Assembly: GCA_031260235.1 (NCBI GenBank)
Contig: JAIRKG010000106.1
Coordinates: forward strand, 1-28,205
DNA from: Dysgonamonadaceae bacterium
GTDB lineage: Bacteria; Bacteroidota; Bacteroidia; Bacteroidales; Azobacteroidaceae
Length of the DNA stretch: 28,205 nt
Direction of reading: 5' to 3'
The notes below the pieces were generated by a model. The model was given only the letters and a program-made list of their open reading frames with translations, had not been told where the DNA came from and did not search any database. The position numbers and the translations under genes were made by a program. Shown here piece by piece: positions 8,015 to 14,006 of the stretch (positions are counted from its first letter, which is position 1; every line of letters starts with the position of its first letter).

Positions 8015-8934
8015 AAATTTATGTGAATTATTTTTAAGGAAACAAAACCCAAAAACAACAGCAAAGCCAATAGCCAGCCAACTGCGATAATCCATTTTAC
8101 ACCTCCGGATACCGGCGTAAGATTGGCAATGCCTGCAACAATACTGTAAATGAGAACAACCGAAGGAATACCAACGAGAAATATAAGAGCTATCGAAGCC
8201 AATACCGGATGGTCGAATGTCAAAAAAGAAGTATCATAAGCAAAACCCTGTATTGCCTGCAACAACTCGCCGCCAACGCCGAACAAAACGGCAAACAGTA
8301 TAACGCCCGCAATCGCCAGTGCAAAAATCAAAGGTACTCCAATCAGGCAGCCTATACCTGCAAAACCAATTTTCATCAGTGCGACTATCGCTTCGATAAA
8401 TCCTTCCATGCAACCCTTGTTTTTCTGTTTTTTTACCGGTTCGACTTCTGCGGCAATCGTTTTGCCGATGTTTTCAACAGTAATCGGCATCCCCTGCATC
8501 TGCAACTTTTCGGCAGCAGTCTTCGCTGCGGGAACAATGATCCAAAGCAGCAAATAAACAAGGACAATCGCAAACGAGGTAGCAAGCATCAAAACAATCG
8601 CAACAATCCTGACAACCGGAACATTCCAGTTGAAATAAACAGCGATACCGGAACAAACGCCGCCTATCCGTCTGTTGTCATTATTCCGGAAAAAAGTCTT
8701 CTTCGCTATCACGCCTTCCACATACTCCACACTAATCACTTCATATCCCAAGCGCACCCGTTCGCTAAAAAGCGCCTCTATCCTTGCTTCAAAATCAGCA
8801 ATAATTTCCGACACTACTTCTTCTTTTCGGAAATAAATCCGAATATCGTTCCGATACTTGTCCAGCAATCGGTAAGCATCTTCATCCATAGTAAACACTC
8901 TACCGTTGAGATTTACAGTTATTGTCTTCTTCAT
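8005..8934 (-). CDS. PspC-domain membrane protein
   Basis: A 309-residue inner-membrane protein. The N-terminal part (MKKTITVNLNGRVFTMDEDAY...) is the short cytoplasmic domain seen in Bacteroidota PspC proteins. Residues about 80-136 are the PspC domain proper (NRRIGGVCSGIAVYFN, then hydrophobic segments ending LLLWIIVPAA). After a charged linker (EPVKKQKNKGC) come about four more membrane segments. PspC senses envelope stress in the phage-shock response of enterobacteria. In this phylum a PadR regulator often precedes the gene, but none is visible here. The ATG at 8932-8934 is preferred over the one at 8976, because a TATCTTTG -7 box overlaps the upstream ATG, and because homologues start MKKT. 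Upstream lies a dispersed repeat block that may have replaced the original neighbour. Confidence 0.85.
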   Translation of the reverse strand: MKKTITVNLNGRVFTMDEDAYRLLDKYRNDIRIYFRKEEVVSEIIADFEARIEALFSERVRLGYEVISVEYVEGVIAKKTFFRNNDNRRIGGVCSGIAVYFNWNVPVVRIVAIVLMLATSFAIVLVYLLLWIIVPAAKTAAEKLQMQGMPITVENIGKTIAAEVEPVKKQKNKGCMEGFIEAIVALMKIGFAGIGCLIGVPLIFALAIAGVILFAVLFGVGGELLQAIQGFAYDTSFLTFDHPVLASIALIFLVGIPSVVLIYSIVAGIANLTPVSGGVKWIIAVGWLLALLLFLGFVSLKIIHINLWH

Positions 8935-8973
8935 TTCCGTAATATTTTTATATTGTGATTTGAAATTCGATTC

Positions 8974-8981
8974 CAAAGATA
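8974..8981 (-). promoter_or_regulatory. -7 box upstream of the PspC gene
   Basis: On the minus strand these bases read TATCTTTG, a perfect Bacteroidota -7 element. Transcription would start near 8967, about 33 bases before the chosen ATG. No TTTG is found 19-20 bases upstream; that position is next to a dispersed repeat that begins at 9007. Confidence 0.6.
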
Positions 8982-9006
8982 AATAAAATAAATTAAATAG
9001 TTACAT

Positions 9007-9084
9007 CGTCATTGTGAACCGCGAAGTGGTGAAGCAATCCAGGAAAAAGAGCGTCATTGCGAGGGCAAAGCCCGAAGCAATCCA
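9007..9084. repeat. Two REP-like dispersed repeat units
   Basis: Unit 1 (about 9007-9042) starts CGTCATTGTGAACCGCGAAG and ends GAAGCAATCCAGG. Unit 2 (about 9052-9084) starts CGTCATTGCGAGGGCAAAG and ends GAAGCAATCCA. Both share the head CGTCATTGYGA and the tail GCAATCCA with units at 9245, 9612 and 27955-28153. Within each unit the centre is weakly palindromic (GGGCAAAGCCC). Confidence 0.8.
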
Positions 9085-9108
9085 AAAAACGTTATTTTTT
9101 CAAATATA

Positions 9109-9139
9109 TTTGCAGATATAAAAAAAGAGTTTATCTTTG
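9109..9139 (+). promoter_or_regulatory. Consensus promoter driving a short untranslated transcript
   Basis: TTTG at 9109-9112, a 19-base spacer, then TATCTTTG at 9132-9139 is a full match to the Bacteroidota -33/-7 consensus. The expected transcription start is near 9145. No ORF of useful length follows before the terminator at 9207-9241. Confidence 0.7.
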
Positions 9140-9144
9140 CAGCA

Positions 9145-9241
9145 TCCTAATACTAACATATTTGTTTGTATTTTTGTTTGTATCTAACTATTTAGATGTT
9201 GCTGTAGACGGCAGGTGTTTTTTCACCTGCCGTCTTTTTTT
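9145..9241 (+). ncRNA. Candidate small RNA, about 97 nt
   Basis: A consensus promoter ends at 9139 and a strong intrinsic terminator ends at 9241, leaving a transcript of about 97 bases. The only ATG in between (9197) opens a three-codon frame ending at TAG, so the transcript is probably non-coding. The 5' part is A/U-rich, with a partial direct repeat (TTTGTTTGTA, twice at about 9161-9182), suited to pairing with another RNA. I do not recognise a named RNA family. It could also be the surviving 5' end of a gene lost by rearrangement, because repeats flank it on both sides. Confidence 0.45.
9207..9241 (+). terminator. Intrinsic terminator of the candidate small RNA
   Basis: A perfect 11-bp stem (GACGGCAGGTG at 9207-9217 with CACCTGCCGTC at 9224-9234) closes a six-T loop and is followed by seven T's at 9235-9241. 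On the minus strand no T-run follows, so it works on plus-strand transcripts. Confidence 0.85.
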
Positions 9242-9354
9242 GTGTGGATTGCCACGCCGCTTCGCGGCTCGCAATGACGGGGTAGAGGGTTTTTCCGGAT
9301 TTCAGCGCCCTTGACAGGCTCAAGGTCTATTAACCAAACTTCACTTTGTTTCAT
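9223..9354 (-). pseudogene. MazF/PemK-type toxin, truncated after about 21 codons
   Basis: From the ATG at 9352-9354 the frame reads MKQSEVWLIDLEPVKGAEIRK, which is the N-terminus of MazF/PemK endoribonuclease toxins (family pattern M-K-Q-G-[DE]-[IV]-W-L-[IV]-x-L-[DE]-P-x-x-G-x-E-I-x-K-[TR]-R-P). The next codons run straight into a dispersed repeat (NPLPRHCEPRSG...), and the frame stops at TGA 9223-9225 after 43 codons. The rest of the roughly 110-residue toxin is absent from the window. The start overlaps the antitoxin stop by 14 bases (ATGAAACAAAGTGA), the usual layout for such pairs. No toxin activity is expected. Too short for automatic gene callers. Confidence 0.75.
9245..9302. repeat. 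REP-like unit that interrupts the toxin gene
   Basis: Read on the minus strand: AATCCGGAAAAACCC (9287-9301), then CTCTACCC, then CGTCATTGCGAGCCGCGAAG...GGCAATCCA down to 9245. The same order of parts appears at about 28050-28100 on the plus strand, so this is a member of the family spread through the window. Confidence 0.75.
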
Positions 9355-9553
9355 AAAAATCTTCAAAATCAAGCGATGTAAAAGACGTTAATTCCGTATC
9401 GTTCACATAATCGTCATACAACACATCTGAAGCCAAAGCCATTTGACGTTTGATTTCTTCTTTTTTTATGGACTTCAAGACCTGTTCCATTACGTGAAAT
9501 TGAGAAGTAACAGGAAGTTGCGTAATTTCTTTAATCAATGTTTCCGTTTGCAT
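9341..9553 (-). CDS. Antitoxin of a MazF-like module, orphaned
   Basis: A 70-residue acidic helical protein: MQTETLIKEITQLPVTSQFH, then a basic helix (EQVLKSIKKEEIKRQM), then an acidic tail ending LDFEDFYETK. Proteins with this ending are found upstream of MazF/PemK toxins in Bacteroidota and are taken to neutralise the toxin. I prefer the ATG at 9551-9553, because the -7 box at 9588-9595 puts the transcript start near 9581, leaving almost no leader for the ATG at 9577. The partner toxin is cut off just downstream, so the antitoxin has nothing local to neutralise. It may still repress its promoter or act on a toxin elsewhere. Confidence 0.7.
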   Translation of the reverse strand: MQTETLIKEITQLPVTSQFHVMEQVLKSIKKEEIKRQMALASDVLYDDYVNDTELTSFTSLDFEDFYETK

Positions 9554-9587
9554 AATGTTGTTGTTAATGGTTATCATTGTTTTTTTG

Positions 9588-9595
9588 CAAAGATA
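9588..9595 (-). promoter_or_regulatory. -7 box of the antitoxin gene
   Basis: The minus strand reads TATCTTTG here. The expected start is near 9581, giving a leader of about 27 bases to the ATG at 9553. A partial dispersed repeat at 9612-9626 occupies the -33 position, and no TTTG is seen there. Confidence 0.6.
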
Positions 9596-9611
9596 CAAAA
9601 TAAATCAGATA

Positions 9612-9626
9612 CGTCATTGCGAGGGC
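9612..9626. repeat. Partial REP-like head sequence
   Basis: CGTCATTGCGAGGGC matches the head of the dispersed repeat at 9052. The tail (GAAGCAATCCA) is missing; instead the sequence runs into GAGGCGGAGGTTTAACGC. Confidence 0.6.
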
Positions 9627-9659
9627 GAGGCGGAGGTTTAACGCAAAGAGCATTGCATT

Positions 9660-10535
9660 TTATGTTTTGTTGTTCAGGCATAATTTGAATTGCTTCACAC
9701 AAGAATATACAAATATAATTGGTTTTAATAAAAAACCAAATTTCAATACTGTCTCTAAAATGCTAATCCTACGTTTTAACGATTGCAATTCTTTTACAGC
9801 ATCGAATCGCTTATAATCCGCTTCGAAAAGCAATAGAGTTTCCCTTAATGCTTGAATTTGTTTCCTGATAGCGCCGGTCTTGTACAAAAGATATTCTGTT
9901 GTCACCGAATCGGAGCGTCCCCGTTCGCGCTTTACAAGAATTTGTTTTGTAAAATATTGCTTTTGCCCTTCTTTATAAATACTTAGGAAAGTCAAACCTT
10001 CATAAATCCGTAAATATTCGTCAAAAGGAAACATCTGCAACAAAGAGGCAGATATAACGTGCAGAAAATCGCCGCTTACTTTTCCTGTCAGAAAATCGGC
10101 AAAGGTAAATTCTGTGTTTTCTCCCAGCAGCAAAGGATTTTGCTCGTAATAACTCATTCTGTCATCTTGCGCAAACAAATAATGGCGATATTCGGGATGT
10201 GCCGAAATAGTGCGATCTATCGTATGCAGAGCATTTTCTGCAAAATAATCGTCACTGTCGAGAAACAGGATAAAATCTTTAGAACTGTTTTGTATAGCGT
10301 AGTTACGGGCGGCATTCACACCCCTATTTTTTTCAAACCGGCAAACATTGATAAACGGATATTGTCGAGCATATTTATCAATAACGGAAGAAGTCGCATC
10401 GGTCGAACCATCGTCAACTATCCAAAATTCAATATTTGGATAATGCTGGTCGACAACGCTTTCGATGCAACGCCCGATACAATCCTGCCGGTTATAAACA
10501 GGTGTTATAACTGAGATACCGATTTCTCTCATCAT
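9660..10535 (-). CDS. Family 2 glycosyltransferase
   Basis: A 291-residue GT-A fold enzyme. The N-terminus ISVITPVYNRQDCIGRCIESV and the nucleotide-binding VDDGSTD (residues 40-46) are textbook GT2. The metal-binding motif is LDSDD (92-96), and NRGVNAARNYAI precedes it. The C-terminal 80 residues are basic and partly hydrophobic (FGFLLKPIIFVYSCVKQFKLC), suggesting membrane association. It probably transfers a sugar from a nucleotide donor during polysaccharide or O-antigen assembly on the cytoplasmic face. Donor and acceptor cannot be predicted. It is the last gene of the minus-strand cluster, and its start overlaps the stop of the preceding gene by four bases (ATGA), so the two are probably translationally coupled. 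Confidence 0.9.
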   Translation of the reverse strand: MMREIGISVITPVYNRQDCIGRCIESVVDQHYPNIEFWIVDDGSTDATSSVIDKYARQYPFINVCRFEKNRGVNAARNYAIQNSSKDFILFLDSDDYFAENALHTIDRTISAHPEYRHYLFAQDDRMSYYEQNPLLLGENTEFTFADFLTGKVSGDFLHVISASLLQMFPFDEYLRIYEGLTFLSIYKEGQKQYFTKQILVKRERGRSDSVTTEYLLYKTGAIRKQIQALRETLLLFEADYKRFDAVKELQSLKRRISILETVLKFGFLLKPIIFVYSCVKQFKLCLNNKT

Positions 10536-11419
10536 GGATAAATTTTTATTTTCTCTTCCTTTTTTTGTGCGTAAATAGATTCGATTTCCGGTCTGAAATA
10601 TTGAATTTGCGCGGTATCGAATTGAATTTGCAGTTGATAATCGTCTAAGAAATACCGGTTTAATTGCTCTTGCGAAATTCCCAAATGATGATTATCAACA
10701 ATCGCCTGCACGCGGTTCAGTTCAAATCCCGCCAAACAACTGCATTTGTTCGCTTTCATTTGCGGAAATAAATGTTTTTCTTTGAAATGGCAAGCGATAT
10801 TGCCTTCCATCGTATTCGGATTGTTGAAAATGATTTTCCGGATAATTTTTAATAAGCGGGCTTTATTGTAAATGTGTCCGTCGACTGAAAAAGGGTAGCC
10901 CCAATCGGTGGCTTCGTTGTTTTCATAGACATTCCATTCGATAGCGTTTTCGGTTTCTTTATATTCGCCGCCTGCAAGATGTTTACCGTGTCTTAAACTA
11001 AATGCTGTTTTCTCATTCCGAATATCCGGAATTTCGATGTTGCGGTAAAAAACACTGTCGTCGGTTAAAAACATAACCAACTCATTCCGGTTGCTTGACA
11101 AAATCTGCCGGATTATCTGTTTGAAGTTGCTTTTATTTTTACGTAAATGTTTATATTTTAACCACCAATAGTAATTATGCCAATAACAAAAATCGAAGTC
11201 GAAATTGAGTTCCGGTTTATTATGAATTGTTTCTTTCATCCATTGGAATTGCGGATACCTGTTTTGCAGTTTTTCGTATGCTTTCTTGTATTCCGCCGCC
11301 GAATAGCAAAACAAGATATTGATGTTTAGATATTTATGAATGTCGCGCCGGACAATACTTTCCAAGAGAAAAGAAAGTTGCATAGCGCGGTCGAAAGAAA
11401 AAATAATAGTATCTACCAT
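10532..11419 (-). CDS. Glycosyltransferase-like protein of unknown specificity
   Basis: A 295-residue protein with no family I can name with confidence. It opens MVDTIIFSFDRAMQLSFLLESI, a beta-strand then helix that resembles the start of GT-A enzymes (sFDRa.qL..lL.Si). It has a strand followed by acidic residues, ELVMFLTDDSVFYRN (Thr119-Asp120-Asp121), at the place of a DxD motif. A mid-segment GNIACHFKEKHLF and several aromatic-rich stretches (FCYWHNYYWWLKY) follow. There is no signal peptide or membrane segment. It lies between the HEPN gene (15-base gap) and a GT2 gene (4-base overlap). Membership in the glycan cluster and the TDD motif make a sugar-transfer role plausible. Specific homologues would need a profile search. 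Confidence 0.6.
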   Translation of the reverse strand: MVDTIIFSFDRAMQLSFLLESIVRRDIHKYLNINILFCYSAAEYKKAYEKLQNRYPQFQWMKETIHNKPELNFDFDFCYWHNYYWWLKYKHLRKNKSNFKQIIRQILSSNRNELVMFLTDDSVFYRNIEIPDIRNEKTAFSLRHGKHLAGGEYKETENAIEWNVYENNEATDWGYPFSVDGHIYNKARLLKIIRKIIFNNPNTMEGNIACHFKEKHLFPQMKANKCSCLAGFELNRVQAIVDNHHLGISQEQLNRYFLDDYQLQIQFDTAQIQYFRPEIESIYAQKKEEKIKIYP

Positions 11420-11434
11420 TGGTTATTTTAGCAA

Positions 11435-11842
11435 TTATTTTTCTTCACTGTATATCAGCCGTTCTATTGCCTTAATAAATTGTTCGGCAGGTTCGAGCAA
11501 AGGAAAGACTTCCTCTTTTGTGATATTGATTACATCATCGTAATCACCGGATTGTCGAAGTTCAAAGAAGCGCCTGAAAAGTTTACCTTGTTCCATTGAT
11601 ACTTTACCGTTTGCAACAAAGTGTAATCCGAATTGATTGATAACGCCTTGATGGGTGGTGGCAGAAATTCCATTATGAACCAATAATGCCCCTACCGCAT
11701 AGTAGCAGGCATAATATAATCTGTTTGCAGCCGTATTCCACAAGCCGTTATATACATGCAAGGCGACTTCGGAATAAGTGTTTTTTGCATTTCCCAATCT
11801 TATATTAACAAGTGATTTTCTTTCTTCTTCCGTCAATTTCAT
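11435..11842 (-). CDS. HEPN-domain protein of an MNT-HEPN pair
   Basis: A 135-residue all-helical HEPN protein. Family features visible are AANRLYYACYYAVGALLVHNG (residues 38-58), THQG (63-66) and RQSGDYDD (96-103). Many HEPN toxins use an R-x4-6-H motif for RNA cleavage; I cannot find one here, so nuclease activity is doubtful. The gene lies 5 bases after a minimal nucleotidyltransferase gene, the standard pairing of MNT-HEPN toxin-antitoxin modules, in which the MNT partner modifies or masks the HEPN protein. It is embedded in a glycan cluster on the same strand with no promoter of its own that I can see. Alternative role: a nucleotide-binding partner of MNT in sugar or antibiotic modification. 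Confidence 0.8.
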   Translation of the reverse strand: MKLTEEERKSLVNIRLGNAKNTYSEVALHVYNGLWNTAANRLYYACYYAVGALLVHNGISATTHQGVINQFGLHFVANGKVSMEQGKLFRRFFELRQSGDYDDVINITKEEVFPLLEPAEQFIKAIERLIYSEEK

Positions 11843-11847
11843 ATTAT

Positions 11848-12153
11848 TTATTTTATCTCTATTCCATCTTTTTTAACGTTCTTATAAAATGGGGTGAAAC
11901 TGCGCTTTTCCCATTCCGCTTCATTGTAAGTTTTTATACTTAAATACGTTTCATATTTCCACCCCATCAATACAAATTGATAGATTTGGTCTTCCAAAGG
12001 TTTTTCGTTTTTTTCGTTGGTAAGCAGCAGCAAGTCCCAGTCCGAATCGGGATGATTGTCTCCTCGCGCTTGCGAGCCAAACAGGATTAAACGCTCGTTT
12101 GGAATCAATTCGCGCTTAAGTTGCCGTATATTTTCAAAAATTTGCCTATTCAT
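11848..12153 (-). CDS. Minimal nucleotidyltransferase (MNT) partner
   Basis: A 101-residue nucleotidyltransferase of the Pol-beta superfamily. The signature GSQARGDNHPDSDWDLL (residues 26-42) carries the Gly-Ser and the two metal-binding acids Asp38 and Asp40. The protein is just the catalytic core plus a short tail, as usual for MNT proteins. In characterised pairs MNT acts as antitoxin by transferring AMP to a tyrosine of the HEPN toxin. The order MNT then HEPN, 5 bases apart, is canonical. It follows the DUF268 gene by 24 bases with no recognisable promoter, so it is probably transcribed with the glycan genes. Confidence 0.85.
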   Translation of the reverse strand: MNRQIFENIRQLKRELIPNERLILFGSQARGDNHPDSDWDLLLLTNEKNEKPLEDQIYQFVLMGWKYETYLSIKTYNEAEWEKRSFTPFYKNVKKDGIEIK

Positions 12154-12177
12154 AAATATTTATAGTATTACCATTGT

Positions 12178-12972
12178 TTATTTCTTTATCAGCGTAAAAA
12201 TAGCGCATCCGTACCAGCACGAAAAACTTGATTTGATATTTTCCGTCAATTCGGCATCTTCCACCAAGGCGCCCTTATCGTTTACATACGCAAATGACTT
12301 GATCGTAAAGTTGGGCGTTAAAATCCGTATCAGGTAATCCAGCGAAAACACACGTTGCTCATTAAATTCTATTCTTTGTGTACTTCCCATTGGAACGGAA
12401 AAATAGAAAACACCTCCCTTTTTAAGTATTTTAGTGATATTATTTATTCCTTTCAGATGACCATAGTAGTCAATCGGATCGCCGTAACGACCCAGCCCGA
12501 AATGCTCAATTGCGTGCAGCGAAGATGCGGAATCGCAATAATCAATTAAGTCTTCCGGCAAATTCATCAAATCCGCCTGCCGGAAAGAGATATTCTTAAC
12601 TTGGCTGTTAATCGGACGAATATCAATTATTTCTATGGGCCTGAAAGAAGCTACATGCGCAACAAAACCGTCTACTCGTGAACCTATATCCAAGTGTTTT
12701 TGCGGATTTGCTTCATAAATAAGTCGCGCCACATATAAGTCTTGATGAAAATAAACGCCTTTCATTGTGCCGCCTTCTTCCATTTTTTCCGTTAATATGG
12801 GATTGGGATTACCCCATTGAAAGTCAGCATTGTTCCCCTGCTGCCGTTTTATTTCCGCCAATTCGGATAAAAATGATTTATTTCCTTTTTCTTTGAAAGC
12901 ACTCACAAGGCGTTTCGGGTCAAAACCATAAAAAACAGAAGTTTTATAAATTCTTTTGAGGAATGGTAGCAT
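12178..12972 (-). CDS. DUF268 protein, probable SAM-dependent methyltransferase fold
   Basis: A 264-residue protein whose central block, KHLDIGSRVDGFVAHVASF (92-110) followed by IEIIDIRP and FRQADLMNLPED, matches the DUF268 family. Members are found in polysaccharide clusters and look like class I methyltransferases: strand-loop DIGSR corresponds to the SAM-binding loop and DIRP to the acidic end of strand 2. Later, GGVFYFSVPMGSTQRIEFNEQRVFS resembles strand 5 and the lid region. A glycan or lipid-linked sugar is a likely substrate, but no activity is proven for the family as far as I know. It follows the GT2 gene by 16 bases. Confidence 0.75.
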   Translation of the reverse strand: MLPFLKRIYKTSVFYGFDPKRLVSAFKEKGNKSFLSELAEIKRQQGNNADFQWGNPNPILTEKMEEGGTMKGVYFHQDLYVARLIYEANPQKHLDIGSRVDGFVAHVASFRPIEIIDIRPINSQVKNISFRQADLMNLPEDLIDYCDSASSLHAIEHFGLGRYGDPIDYYGHLKGINNITKILKKGGVFYFSVPMGSTQRIEFNEQRVFSLDYLIRILTPNFTIKSFAYVNDKGALVEDAELTENIKSSFSCWYGCAIFTLIKK

Positions 12973-12988
12973 ATATTTTATTTTAAAA

Positions 12989-13894
12989 TTATTTTACAAA
13001 CTTTTTCATCCACCATATCTGCTTACTCAAAGCAATTATCATACCTACTGTTTTATTAAATCCATTTACGTAACGTTTGTCAATCAGCGGCTTCCATTCT
13101 CCAAATTGTAAAATATCATTCATTCTATATTGTTTTTGTGAAATTTCAAGCGTAAATGGATTTACTTTTTCATAAACTCCATAACGCAAATATATAATAT
13201 TATTTTCCAATTCTTGCAAGCCACCATTAGCGCTCAATTTATGCGGTTGGCCTTCCAAATAAATTCCCAAGGGTTCTTGTGTTTTCACAAAAGGGAAATG
13301 CAGTGCGGCGCGTATCTGGAAATCGAAATCGGCTACGCATTTGAATTGTTCGTCATAATAACCAATGGTTTCGTGTATGGATTTTCGCCACATTTGAAAA
13401 CAAGATATTCCATACGATTTAAAGAAAAACTTTTTCTCGTTGTATAGCGGAGTATCTGTTTTTATTGAACCACATACACCATAGACATTAGAAATCCATA
13501 TATCGCCGTAAGCCAAAGCTGCTTCGGGATGACTGTCCAGCGCCTCAGCCTGTTGCAAAATACTGTTGGGGAAACGCACGTCATCGACATTCCAAACCGT
13601 TATGTATTCGCCTTGCGCCAAACGGATTCCGCGATTCCATGTACTGTATAAACTTTCGCGTTCGGGGATAATGATATGGCGGGCAAACGGCGCTTTCGAC
13701 AACCGGTGATTGATGATTTCCGTTTCGTCTTCTTGCGGGTCGTTATGTAATAACAATACTTCTATTTCATTCGTTCCGTTGATTTCCAAAAGATGTTTGA
13801 AATAGTTTTCTAAAAATTGTTTGCTGCGATAAAGCGATGTTAAGACTGATATTTTTATGTGATTATTCATTATAAATTGATTAATTGCATCCAT
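12989..13894 (-). CDS. Family 2 glycosyltransferase, first gene of the cluster
   Basis: A 301-residue GT-A enzyme. IKISVLTSLYRSKQFLENYFKHL is the GT2 N-terminus, and STWNRGIRLAQGEYITVWNVDD (residues 84-105) contains the donor-site helix and the metal-binding VDD (103-105). The stretch YYDEQFKCVADFDFQIRAA fits the catalytic base region (often ED in relatives, here AD-FD). There is no membrane segment. The ATG at 13892-13894 is supported by AAAGGA about 8 bases upstream and by a -7-like box at 13925-13932. A second in-frame ATG at 13870 gives the more usual N-terminus (MNNHIKISVL) and remains possible. This gene probably heads a six-gene minus-strand transcript running down to 9660. Confidence 0.85.
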   Translation of the reverse strand: MDAINQFIMNNHIKISVLTSLYRSKQFLENYFKHLLEINGTNEIEVLLLHNDPQEDETEIINHRLSKAPFARHIIIPERESLYSTWNRGIRLAQGEYITVWNVDDVRFPNSILQQAEALDSHPEAALAYGDIWISNVYGVCGSIKTDTPLYNEKKFFFKSYGISCFQMWRKSIHETIGYYDEQFKCVADFDFQIRAALHFPFVKTQEPLGIYLEGQPHKLSANGGLQELENNIIYLRYGVYEKVNPFTLEISQKQYRMNDILQFGEWKPLIDKRYVNGFNKTVGMIIALSKQIWWMKKFVK

Positions 13895-13924
13895 AATTAT
13901 TTCCTTTTACCCGGAAATTGAATG

Positions 13925-13932
13925 CAAAAATA
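13925..13932 (-). promoter_or_regulatory. Likely -7 box of the glycan cluster
   Basis: The minus strand reads TATTTTTG, fitting TAnnTTTG. The start would be near 13918, about 24 bases before the ATG at 13894. No good TTTG is seen at the expected upstream distance. It lies back to back with the plus-strand box at 13956-13963. Confidence 0.45.
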
Positions 13933-13955
13933 ACAATTATTTGTTTCATAATCAT

Positions 13956-13963
13956 TACCTTTG
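13956..13963 (+). promoter_or_regulatory. Likely -7 box of the TamB-like gene
   Basis: TACCTTTG fits the Bacteroidota -7 consensus, placing the transcript start near 13970 and leaving a leader of about 37 bases. The -33 element is not evident. Confidence 0.55.
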
Positions 13964-14006
13964 CGCTATCATAAAAAAAGACAATCTTGAAGTTGATTCT
14001 AAATAA

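Noticed and set aside
8209..8958. 249-codon plus-strand ORF opposite the PspC gene
   Set aside because: It is the antisense of a well-supported gene; the translation is rich in His, Asn, Phe and Arg without any domain, typical of a shadow frame.
9109..9241. Riboswitch or leader for a downstream gene
   Set aside because: The terminator faces plus-strand transcription, but the next plus-strand gene is more than 4 kb away; all genes immediately downstream are on the minus strand.
9057..9314. 85-codon plus-strand ORF
   Set aside because: It begins in one repeat, crosses the small-RNA promoter and terminator and ends in another repeat; no coding signature.
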